From: Anaerolineales bacterium UBA4823
GTDB lineage: Bacteria; Chloroflexota; Anaerolineae; Anaerolineales; UBA4823
DNA length: 9,718 bases
Reading direction: 5' to 3'
Assembly: GCA_002402275.1 (NCBI GenBank)
Contig: DHFN01000242.1
Span: 1-9,718 of the forward strand
The position numbers were made by a program, and so were the translations under genes. A model generated the notes under the pieces. That model made no database searches and was not told the DNA's origin. It saw only the letters and a list, made by a program, of their open reading frames with translations. Of this stretch, positions 1 through 5,938 are shown in pieces. The number at the start of each line of letters is the position of its first letter. Positions within the stretch are counted from its first letter, which is position 1.

Positions 1-829
1 CGCCGCGATGACGGCCGACCGCGTCAATCTCATCGATGAAGATGATACAAGGCGAGTGCTTTTTGGCTTGATCAAAGAGATCGCGGACGCGGCTGGCACC
101 GACGCCAACGAACATTTCGACAAACTCTGAACCGGATATGGAGAAAAATGGAACGCCCGCTTCGCCAGACACTGCTTTTGCTAGCAGGGTTTTACCCGTG
201 CCCGGTGGGCCAACAAGCAAAACGCCTTTAGGGATGCGAGCACCTAAAGAGATGAACTTTTCGGGTTCGCGTAAAAATTCAACGACCTCGTATAATTCTT
301 CTTTTGCTTCATCAACACCTGCAACATCCTCGAATGTCACTTTAGGCTGATCCCCTGTAAACATTCTCGCGCGTGACTTACCAAAAGACATGGCTGCGTT
401 GTTGCTACCTTGAGCTTGTCTAAACACAAACCAAAAAACAATGGCTAAAATGATAAATGGCGCAGCATATCCCAACATGGAAATCACCCCTACCCAGGCA
501 CTGGGAGGTTTTACTTCTACCTTAACTTTGCTCGAAGAAAGTTGGTCTGCGCTGACGCCCAGGTTTTTTAATTGATCGACCAAGGTAGTTTCAGGTTCTT
601 TGTGAGAAATGCGCTCGCTGCCGTCTTTAAAGTAGATAACCCTCAATTGGTTATCGTCTTCTACAATCACTCTTTGGATCAAACCATTTTTGATATCATC
701 AGCTACTTTGTTCAAGGGCAGTACTTCTTGACTGGTGGCTTGTTGTTGGAAATTGATGACCACCATTGTGATGATGGCAATGAACAATAAAATGTAAATA
801 ATCGAAGACCGATTACGTGGTGAATTCAC
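1..829 (-). CDS. ftsH: ATP-dependent zinc metalloprotease FtsH, N-terminal part (gene runs off left edge)
   Basis: FtsH is a hexameric inner-membrane AAA+ protease that extracts and degrades misfolded membrane proteins and short-lived regulators. I translated the minus strand directly: 276 codons are visible. They show a first membrane segment at residues 10-27, an extracytoplasmic domain at about 30-108, a second membrane segment at about 111-136, and the AAA core. The core has the conserved VTFEDVAGVDEAK at 164-176, Walker A GPPGTGKT at 207-214, the pore loop MFVGVG at 239-244 and Walker B IIFIDEIDA at 262-270. The SRH, the rest of the AAA module and the HEXXH protease domain lie beyond the window. 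The start is a GTG at 829-827, chosen because GGAGG (835-839) sits 5 nt upstream and no in-frame ATG fits the family N-terminus. It is on the same strand as the HAD-DinB gene, 126 nt downstream of its stop, but has its own candidate promoter. Family assignment is secure. Confidence 0.97.
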   Translation of the reverse strand, partial: MNSPRNRSSIIYILLFIAIITMVVINFQQQATSQEVLPLNKVADDIKNGLIQRVIVEDDNQLRVIYFKDGSERISHKEPETTLVDQLKNLGVSADQLSSSKVKVEVKPPSAWVGVISMLGYAAPFIILAIVFWFVFRQAQGSNNAAMSFGKSRARMFTGDQPKVTFEDVAGVDEAKEELYEVVEFLREPEKFISLGARIPKGVLLVGPPGTGKTLLAKAVSGEAGVPFFSISGSEFVEMFVGVGASRVRDLFDQAKKHSPCIIFIDEIDAVGRHRG

Positions 830-849
830 ATAAACCTCCAATAATATAC

Positions 850-865
850 GACGAATTATATCGTC
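850..865. repeat. Small inverted repeat across the ftsH -10 box
   Basis: GACGA (850-854) and TCGTC (861-865) form perfect 5-bp arms with a 6-nt centre that is exactly the -10 hexamer of the candidate ftsH promoter. The placement would suit an operator. Five-bp arms are short, however, and can arise by chance in AT-rich DNA. Confidence 0.35.
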
Positions 866-883
866 AATGGAACATTATACCAA
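855..883 (-). promoter_or_regulatory. Candidate sigma-70-type promoter of ftsH
   Basis: On the minus strand, TTGGTA (878-883) and a perfect TATAAT (855-860) are separated by 17 nt. The predicted transcript would start near 848, leaving a leader of about 19 nt that contains the GGAGG of ftsH. A second TATAAT with an upstream TGG (extended -10 form, 874-882) overlaps the -35 hexamer and could be an alternative promoter. This is read by eye from consensus matches only. Confidence 0.5.
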
Positions 884-955
884 TCTCCTGCCCCGCCTGG
901 TAGATGCTGAGACATATAAATTAAAAATTCTAACAAGGTTCTAATAAGAATTGGT

Positions 956-2167
956 TTATTTACTCATATGAGCATTTAGATTTTTATAGACTTGTTGAAT
1001 ATGCAGCCGATCATGACCGGCGATGATATTGACCAATTCGATCAAACGAGTAGGTCCAAAAATCGCATGACGGGCAGAACGTTGCCAGGTCGCTGGCTGG
1101 ATTTTTTCGAGGTAATCCACAATTCTCGTTCTCGCCTGAATAAAACTATTCATAGCTTGATCGCCATCCTGATTGATATATTGTCGTTCGTTAGCCCAGG
1201 GGTCGGTATCCTTCCCTGCTAGAAATGGATTATCTTCAGAGAGAACGGCTTCAACCCGCGGTAGGTTAACTTCAGCATCCACATCCCTTAGATGACACAA
1301 AATTTCCGTAATGCACCATTCGTCTGCTTGAATTCGTTTATTCCATAGTAGTTTATCGATTTGGTTGCAAATGGTAAGCAACGCGGCTGGTGTAGACTTC
1401 AATATTGGGAGTAAGGCACTTGGGGAAGAAAAATTGGGTTCGAGTGAATCTTGAGGTGTGGCATCTAACCAGGGTAAGAATTGGCTGATTTCTTCTAGGG
1501 TAACTGTGGGGGTTGAGTTGATCTGTCCGACGTTACGGCTGTTTTTTATCCATACGGTGCAAATTCCGAGCGATCGGGCTGGTTCGATGTCGTTGATCAT
1601 ATCATCACCAACCATAATAACCGGACCTTCCTCCCAACCAAGTTGAGCCAAAAACTCAGCTAAAAATGCCGGATTGGGTTTGGCAAAATGAAAGGTTTCA
1701 TAGGAAGGGATCAGTGCAAATGGATATTCGTCAGCAGGTAAGCCAGACCATTCTAATCGTTGGATTATCGCCGTTAAAGGAAAGAGGGGATTGGTAGCAA
1801 TGGCAACTCGATAGCCTCGTTCGACCGCCTTTTTTACCAGGGTAACAGCAGCAGGTATGGGAGAAGTGAATTTCTGTAAGGAAGAAAATTTCTGTGAATA
1901 AAAATTATTCAGAGTTTCTGTTAGTTGGTGTTCTTCATATCCGATTGCCGGATAGAAAACTTCATCAAAGGTTTGCTTTAAACTGCGATCCAACCGATTA
2001 TTTGCAGCCATTACATCGGTTGCCGCTAAAAGCGCTTTTTTCAATTTCACAGGATCGATATGGTCTTCAAGATAGCGAGATAGAGCTTTTAAATATTCGG
2101 GAATGAATATTTCCGTATTATTATGCAGCAGTGTATTATCCAGATCAAGGAGTAGTGTGATCGTCAT
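956..2167 (-). CDS. HAD-superfamily hydrolase fused to a C-terminal DinB-like domain
   Basis: The 403-aa product has two domains. Residues 1-235 are a HAD hydrolase. Motif I is DLDNT at 8-12 (nucleophile D8, acid/base D10), a helical cap spans about 20-95, motif II is ATN with T125, motif III is K163 in FAKPNP, and motif IV is GDDMIND at 187-193. All catalytic residues are present, so phosphatase activity on a small phosphorylated substrate is likely, but the substrate cannot be read. Residues about 250-400 form a four-helix DinB/YfiT-like domain with a putative metal triad H292, H385 and H389 (HDRLH). Such domains are often thiol-dependent metalloenzymes. I chose the ATG at 2167 because AGGAG (2174-2178) lies 6 nt upstream and motif I then falls at the usual distance from the N-terminus; an upstream in-frame ATG at 2230 would add 21 residues with no homology feel. 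It overlaps the end of the cysteine-rich gene by 23 nt, which suggests translational coupling. Confidence 0.88.
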   Translation of the reverse strand: MTITLLLDLDNTLLHNNTEIFIPEYLKALSRYLEDHIDPVKLKKALLAATDVMAANNRLDRSLKQTFDEVFYPAIGYEEHQLTETLNNFYSQKFSSLQKFTSPIPAAVTLVKKAVERGYRVAIATNPLFPLTAIIQRLEWSGLPADEYPFALIPSYETFHFAKPNPAFLAEFLAQLGWEEGPVIMVGDDMINDIEPARSLGICTVWIKNSRNVGQINSTPTVTLEEISQFLPWLDATPQDSLEPNFSSPSALLPILKSTPAALLTICNQIDKLLWNKRIQADEWCITEILCHLRDVDAEVNLPRVEAVLSEDNPFLAGKDTDPWANERQYINQDGDQAMNSFIQARTRIVDYLEKIQPATWQRSARHAIFGPTRLIELVNIIAGHDRLHIQQVYKNLNAHMSK

Positions 2168-2498
2168 GCAAATCTCCTGAAAAAACATCCGGGAGCTGGT
2201 GGCATTCACCGCACCCGATATGTGGTTCAATCACCGTTTGTTTCGTTTTTGTACAAAAGGCTGTTACTCTTACTTGTTGTCTGATGAATGGAAAAGGGCG
2301 ATATAATTCAGGTTTTAAAATCATATAGGTGCAGGCATTTGCCAATAGAATCCCAGGTACAGGACAATCAGCGCAAAGCGAACGTTTCCAACGTAAGGGT
2401 GTCTGTGCTTGATTGAGAAGCCGACATTCTTCGATATTGCGCCCGCGGTAATAATCCCCGAAAAAATATGGGCATTCCTTTCCTGCTGGAGTACGCAT
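2145..2498 (-). CDS. Cysteine-rich conserved hypothetical protein (eight Cys)
   Basis: The 117-aa product carries eight cysteines at residues 9, 25, 42, 45, 56, 82, 96 and 99. They include two CxxC pairs (LCADCP at 41-46, GCGEC at 95-99) and the motif ECPYF...DYYRGR near the N-terminus. The arrangement suggests zinc or iron-sulfur binding. I recognise this as the type of small Cys-rich protein found in Chloroflexota genomes but cannot name a family or function. No signal peptide or membrane segment is visible. The gene lies 17 nt after efp and overlaps the HAD-DinB start by 23 nt, so the three are probably co-transcribed. The ATG at 2498 has only a weak, distant AAGGG as a ribosome site, which fits translation coupled to efp. 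The reading frame is open throughout and the Cys spacing looks selected, so I consider it a real gene. Confidence 0.8.
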   Translation of the reverse strand: MRTPAGKECPYFFGDYYRGRNIEECRLLNQAQTPLRWKRSLCADCPVPGILLANACTYMILKPELYRPFPFIRQQVRVTAFCTKTKQTVIEPHIGCGECHQLPDVFSGDLHDDHTTP

Positions 2499-2515
2499 GA
2501 TAAAAAGCTTACCCT

Positions 2516-3073
2516 TTATACGCGAGTTATATAGGTTCCAGTGCGTGTATCTACTCGGATTGTATCGCCCTCATTGATGAAATTTGGGACCTGCACTTGC
2601 AATCCGGTTTCTGTGGTGACTTTCTTGGTTACACCGGTAGCTGTATCACCGCGCACCGCAACATCAGCATGGCTTACCAGCAAGTCGACGGAAGTGGGCA
2701 GTTCTATGTCCAAGGGTTCACCCTGGTAGAATGTCAGTTTGGCTTCCAAGCCTTCTTTTAAGTAACCAACGTTATCACCCAATAACTCAGCCGGGATTGC
2801 CGGTTGTTCATAAGTATCGAGGTCCATAAAATAATAGAGTGAATTATCTGAGTATAAATACTGCACATTGTGATAATCTAAGCGTACATCCTGAACTCGA
2901 TCACCCGATATAAAAGTTTTTTCAAGGATGGTACCGGTGCGCATATTTCTTGCTTTAACGCGTATGGTGGCTTTGCCTCGCCCAGGTTTATGATGCTCAT
3001 AATCTAACACCTTATATAGGGTGGAGTCATGTTCGAATGTGACACCTTTACGCAAATCATTTACATCGATCAT
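2516..3073 (-). CDS. efp: Translation elongation factor P
   Basis: EF-P binds between the ribosomal P and E sites and relieves stalling at consecutive prolines. The product is 185 aa, the normal length. It has the N-terminal KOW-like domain (1-65), the OB domain (about 66-128) with YLYSDNSLYYFMD and the YEQ segment, and a C-terminal OB domain (129-185) carrying the family signature around VRGDTATGVTKKVTTETG. The loop that enters the peptidyl-transferase centre reads KPGRGKA (29-35), so the tip residue is Arg32 rather than Lys. Thermus EF-P also has Arg here, while EarP-type EF-P in some proteobacteria rhamnosylates it; no modification gene is seen in this window. The start ATG is preceded by AAAGG about 8 nt upstream. 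It heads the minus-strand run of efp, Cys-rich gene and HAD-DinB. Confidence 0.97.
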   Translation of the reverse strand: MIDVNDLRKGVTFEHDSTLYKVLDYEHHKPGRGKATIRVKARNMRTGTILEKTFISGDRVQDVRLDYHNVQYLYSDNSLYYFMDLDTYEQPAIPAELLGDNVGYLKEGLEAKLTFYQGEPLDIELPTSVDLLVSHADVAVRGDTATGVTKKVTTETGLQVQVPNFINEGDTIRVDTRTGTYITRV

Positions 3074-3114
3074 AGAAATAACCTTTCATTAAACAAAAAT
3101 TACAACGAATGTGG

Positions 3115-3143
3115 ATTATAGCCTAGTCTCAGGGGCAATACAA
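3115..3143 (-). promoter_or_regulatory. Candidate efp promoter
   Basis: On the minus strand a perfect TATAAT (3115-3120) lies 17 nt from TTGTAT (3138-3143). The predicted start near 3108 would leave a leader of about 35 nt that includes the ribosome site. The -10 box is ideal and the -35 matches only the TTG, so confidence is moderate. Confidence 0.5.
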
Positions 3144-3252
3144 GAGTAGTAAAAAAGCAAATGAATATAGTCCTTTGTATTATGATGAAATATTGATTTG
3201 AGATATTATAAGCATTTTCATTGAATATGTTTGGCATTCAGTTAATAAGCTC

Positions 3253-3282
3253 TTAACCAATAATTTATTCATGTGGTAAACT
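3253..3282 (+). promoter_or_regulatory. Candidate promoter of the response regulator gene
   Basis: TTAACC (3253-3258) and TAAACT (3277-3282) are separated by 18 nt, and TGG directly upstream of the -10 box gives an extended -10 form. The predicted start near 3289 would give a leader of about 33 nt. A short inverted repeat, ATGAG (3289-3293) with CTCAT (3299-3303), sits at that start. The match is by eye and modest. Confidence 0.35.
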
Positions 3283-3321
3283 TTGTTAATGAGTGTTCCT
3301 CATATTGATTTGGAGGATTAA

Positions 3322-3702
3322 ATGACGAAAAAGGAAAAGAAAGTTGTATATATTGAAGATGAACCTGAGATGATTGATCTCGTCACATTGATCCTCAGCC
3401 GAAAAGGGTTTACGGTCAAAGGGGCGAATGGTGGCAGGGAAGGATTAGACCTGATTAAAAAAGAACTACCTGATCTTGTATTGCTTGACTTAATGATGCC
3501 CGATGTAGATGGGTGGGATGTTTTCCAGCAAATGAAAGCCGAGACGAAAACAAGAAAAATTCCGGTTATTGTTATAACGGCTAAAGCACAAAGCATCGAT
3601 AAGGTTCTTGGATTGCAAATCGCTAAAGTAGCTGCATATATTTCGAAACCATTTACTCCCCAAGAGTTAATCGATAGTGTGGAAAGAATATTTCAAAAGT
3701 AG
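3322..3702 (+). CDS. CheY-like single-domain response regulator
   Basis: The 126-aa product is a stand-alone receiver domain, phosphorylated by a sensor kinase and acting through protein contacts because no output domain is attached. The conserved residues are all present: acidic pair E12/D13, phospho-acceptor D56 in LLDLMMPDVDG, T86 in VIVITAKA and K109 in ISKPF. The aromatic switch position is Y106. GGAGG (3312-3316) lies 5 nt before the ATG, so the start is well supported. No histidine kinase is encoded nearby, so its partner is elsewhere in the genome. It is divergent from efp and 58 nt upstream of the DUF192 gene, which may or may not share its transcript. Family assignment is secure, but the pathway is unknown. 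I avoid a cheY symbol because nothing here points to chemotaxis. Confidence 0.94.
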   Translation: MTKKEKKVVYIEDEPEMIDLVTLILSRKGFTVKGANGGREGLDLIKKELPDLVLLDLMMPDVDGWDVFQQMKAETKTRKIPVIVITAKAQSIDKVLGLQIAKVAAYISKPFTPQELIDSVERIFQK

Positions 3703-3760
3703 AAAAAAATAAATCGGAATTTTCTCCCCATAATTCAGCCATTGATAATTTTCATAATCG

Positions 3761-4126
3761 ATGCAAAAGGTTTTTATTACTAATCTTAGCCGACCTGAGA
3801 CACTGCCTGTTACAGCAGGTTTTTGTTCTTCTTTCCTTCAGCGCTTGAAAGGGTTGATGTTCCATCCGCCATTATCGCCTCAAGAAGGGTTATTGTTGGT
3901 ATATGGTCGCGACAGCCGTATGGATAGTTCTATCCATATGTTAGGTGTTAGCACCGATTTGGCTGTGGTCTGGATAAACAATGGTAATGTCGTAGTCGAT
4001 ACGATCCTAGCCAAACGCGGACGGTTGGCTTATTTCCCTCAAAAACCAGCCCGATATGTTCTGGAAATGGCACCAGAAAGACTGGCAGATTTCGAAATTG
4101 GGGATAAAATTCTTATCAAAAAATAA
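3761..4126 (+). CDS. DUF192 family protein
   Basis: The 121-aa product matches the small DUF192 fold. The motif RLKGLMF (28-34) is followed by a hydrophobic strand GLLLVYG (43-49), then a SIHMLGVSTDLAVVWIN segment (57-73) corresponding to the usual 'iHmlgv.fdl.vvwl', and VLEMAPERL near residue 100 with a final G-D-KI strand. The function of the family is not established. Many members carry a signal peptide, but this one does not show one, so it is likely cytoplasmic or membrane-associated. No convincing ribosome site precedes the ATG, so a leaderless or coupled start is possible. The gap to the LysM/M23 gene is only 4 nt, which indicates co-transcription. Confidence 0.85.
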   Translation: MQKVFITNLSRPETLPVTAGFCSSFLQRLKGLMFHPPLSPQEGLLLVYGRDSRMDSSIHMLGVSTDLAVVWINNGNVVVDTILAKRGRLAYFPQKPARYVLEMAPERLADFEIGDKILIKK

Positions 4127-4130
4127 AACC

Positions 4131-5540
4131 ATGTTAAAGAAATTTTTAATTTTCGCTTTGGTCATCATTATTGCAATCCCATCGACTACTTCTTTGAGTC
4201 AGGAACCTCCCAAGGGACCCACTTATATTGTGCAAGAAGGGGATTCCTTGTGGGGGATAGCTCAAAGGTTCGGCGTGTCGATGAACGAATTGGCCAGCAT
4301 CAACAATATTACCAATCAGGATCAACTTTCCGCGGGTATGACTTTGGTTATCCCTGGATTAGAAGGGGTCGAAGGCGTATTAACCACACGCACAGTCAAT
4401 TATGGTGAATCGCTTAGAAGTTTGAGCCGGTTATATCAAATTCCCATCTCTTTGATTGCTCGTCTAAACCATTTGGTAAGCTCGGGCGAGATTTATGCTG
4501 GTTATTCATTGGTTATCACCGAAAACGATTCGAATATCGTTTCTTATAAGAAATCGATGATCAATCCTGGGCAGTCACTGTTGGAGCTATCAGTTCTCAA
4601 TCAAGTTAATCCCTGGAAATTGGTGACCACCAATCAACTATCGGGAATGTGGGCTGGATTAACAGGCGATCCTTTATTGGTTAGTGGGGGACAAAGTGCA
4701 GGACCTTTAGCGTTTCCGGATGAGATATCACACATTGAGATTGCACCCTTACCCCTGTTACAAGGGAAAGCCGTTGTCAGCAAGATTGCAACACTCGAAG
4801 GGGTAATAATAAATGGTCAATTTATCGATACCCAATTACATTTTTTTGAGGAGAAGCCCGGTTCTTATATTTGCTTACAGGGTGTGCATGCCATGACCGA
4901 GCCTGGTTTGTATCCATTATCGCTGTCTTTTGAAATCCCCGGAAAAACCGAGTACCGTTTCTCTCAAATGGTCAATGTAGGTTCGGTGGATTATCCCTAC
5001 GATCCGCCTTTAACCGTCGATCCGACGACTATCGATCCGGAGATTACTCAACCAGAGGAAGAAGATTGGCGGAGTTTGACCATTCCCAGGACCGAAAAGA
5101 AGCTTTGGGAGGGTAAATTTCAAATTCCTTCATCGCTTTCAGAAGAATTTTGTTTGGAAACAAACGATTGCTGGTCATCTCGGTTTGGAAACCGCAGATC
5201 CTATAACGGAAGCACTTATTCTTATTTTCACACGGGTTTGGATATCGTTGGTAAAACCGGGGACGATATTCTAGCGCCAGCCGCCGGCGTTGTTGTTTAT
5301 ACTGGGACATTAACCGTAAGGGGAAATGCCACCATGATCGATCATGGTTGGGGGGTTTATACAGGTTATATGCATCAATCTGAAATACTTGTGAATGTCG
5401 GCGATCAGGTAGAAGCCGGGCAAATTATTGGCAAGGTAGGAGAGACGGGTAGGGTAGAAGGACCTCATTTACATTGGGAGGTGTGGGTAGGTGGAATACA
5501 GGTAGATCCGTTGGATTGGTTGAATAATATTTATCCTTGA
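4131..5540 (+). CDS. Secreted LysM-domain M23 peptidoglycan endopeptidase
   Basis: The 469-aa product begins with a signal peptide (KK then a hydrophobic core at 5-17, cleavage probably near 23). A LysM domain follows (about 31-76, YIVQEGDSLWGIAQRFGVS), then a second (about 86-130, TVNYGESLRSLSRLYQIP) and a degenerate third (about 138-185). After a 150-residue middle domain of unknown type, a C-terminal M23 zinc metallopeptidase occupies about 345-469. Zinc ligands are H367 and D371 (HTGLD) and H448 (HLH), with H415 (YMH) and H446 completing the active site, so it should be catalytically active on peptide cross-links in the cell wall. I start at the ATG at 4131. The frame is open back to 4056, but that extension overlaps the DUF192 gene and hides the signal peptide. 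The 3' end overlaps the opposing DUF2007-like gene by 10 nt. Confidence 0.93.
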   Translation: MLKKFLIFALVIIIAIPSTTSLSQEPPKGPTYIVQEGDSLWGIAQRFGVSMNELASINNITNQDQLSAGMTLVIPGLEGVEGVLTTRTVNYGESLRSLSRLYQIPISLIARLNHLVSSGEIYAGYSLVITENDSNIVSYKKSMINPGQSLLELSVLNQVNPWKLVTTNQLSGMWAGLTGDPLLVSGGQSAGPLAFPDEISHIEIAPLPLLQGKAVVSKIATLEGVIINGQFIDTQLHFFEEKPGSYICLQGVHAMTEPGLYPLSLSFEIPGKTEYRFSQMVNVGSVDYPYDPPLTVDPTTIDPEITQPEEEDWRSLTIPRTEKKLWEGKFQIPSSLSEEFCLETNDCWSSRFGNRRSYNGSTYSYFHTGLDIVGKTGDDILAPAAGVVVYTGTLTVRGNATMIDHGWGVYTGYMHQSEILVNVGDQVEAGQIIGKVGETGRVEGPHLHWEVWVGGIQVDPLDWLNNIYP

Positions 5541-5839
5541 TCTATCGATTCAACATTGCTGTCGTCTTGATGATCATCCTCGTCTTGACTTTCAAGCCTG
5601 CCTGCGAAAAAATCATCGATTAATTCTTTGGCTTTTTCTCTAAATTCGGATGGCACGATGATTTCGACCTCACTTAGAGGCCCAACCGTTACATGATAAG
5701 CAGATCTTCCTGCACCCTCTTGAGATAATATGACAGGTATACCGGATGATTCAAGCAATCCACGAATCAACTCAGAATATAAGTCTCCGGATACTGTTTC
5801 TACACATTCCCATTTTGGTTCGTTCGGATTTTTATTCAT
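5531..5839 (-). CDS. DUF2007-like small protein
   Basis: The 102-aa product has the pattern of the DUF2007 (putative signal-transducing) family. It begins with WECVETVSGDLYSELIRGLLESSGIPV (9-35), a helix that follows a strand. A central variable loop comes next, then VEIIVPSEFREKAKELIDDF (57-76). This gives a predicted ferredoxin-like beta-alpha-beta-beta-alpha fold. An acidic tail (about 84-98, rich in D, E and Q) follows. Related modules are often thought to bind a ligand or another protein, but no role is proven. The gene converges with the LysM/M23 gene and overlaps its last 10 nt. No strong ribosome site is visible at the ATG, which follows a run of T on the plus strand. The family call is from pattern recognition only. 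Confidence 0.72.
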   Translation of the reverse strand: MNKNPNEPKWECVETVSGDLYSELIRGLLESSGIPVILSQEGAGRSAYHVTVGPLSEVEIIVPSEFREKAKELIDDFFAGRLESQDEDDHQDDSNVESIDQG

Positions 5840-5845
5840 ATTTTT

Positions 5846-5875
5846 TTTACGAGTTTTTCTTTCATAGAGTATAAT
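5846..5875 (+). promoter_or_regulatory. Candidate promoter of the 528-aa protein gene
   Basis: TTTACG (5846-5851) and a perfect TATAAT (5870-5875) are 18 nt apart on the plus strand. A transcript from about 5882 would have a leader of roughly 57 nt before the ATG at 5939. The match is by eye. Confidence 0.45.
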
Positions 5876-5896
5876 ATTGTTCGATTAAAAAAGCAA
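5868..5896 (-). promoter_or_regulatory. Candidate promoter of the DUF2007-like gene, overlapping the divergent promoter
   Basis: On the minus strand TTGCTT (5891-5896) and TATACT (5868-5873) are 17 nt apart. Its -10 box shares bases with the plus-strand TATAAT, so the two promoters would compete for polymerase. The predicted leader is about 22 nt. Confidence 0.4.
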
Positions 5897-5915
5897 AGAA
5901 TAAGTATGTTCGATT
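5878..5915. repeat. 9-bp direct repeat in the divergent intergenic region
   Basis: TGTTCGATT occurs at 5878-5886 and again at 5907-5915, 29 bp apart, immediately downstream of the candidate promoter for the 528-aa gene. It could be a paired binding site or chance in AT-rich sequence. Confidence 0.3.
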
Positions 5916-5938
5916 TTATATAGGATGGCTTTGATATT

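Noticed and set aside
915..950. Possible terminator after the HAD-DinB gene (AATTCT ... AGAATT followed by T-rich sequence on the minus strand)
   Set aside because: The stem is only 6 AT-rich pairs with a 15-nt loop, too weak to call a terminator.
992..1222. Plus-strand open frame opposite the HAD-DinB gene
   Set aside because: It is antisense to conserved DinB-domain codons and shows no protein features.
2168..2230. Upstream extension of the HAD-DinB gene to an ATG at 2230
   Set aside because: The extra 21 residues lie inside the Cys-rich gene and have no ribosome site, while the ATG at 2167 has AGGAG at the right distance and gives a normal HAD N-terminus.
3074..3321. Possible small RNA or riboswitch in the largest intergenic region
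   Set aside because: Apart from the two candidate promoters and a 5-bp inverted repeat, the sequence is AT-rich with no long stem or known riboswitch core.
4056..4130. Upstream extension of the LysM/M23 gene to an ATG at 4056
   Set aside because: It overlaps the DUF192 gene and would bury the signal peptide; the ATG at 4131 begins directly with a typical MLKKF signal sequence.
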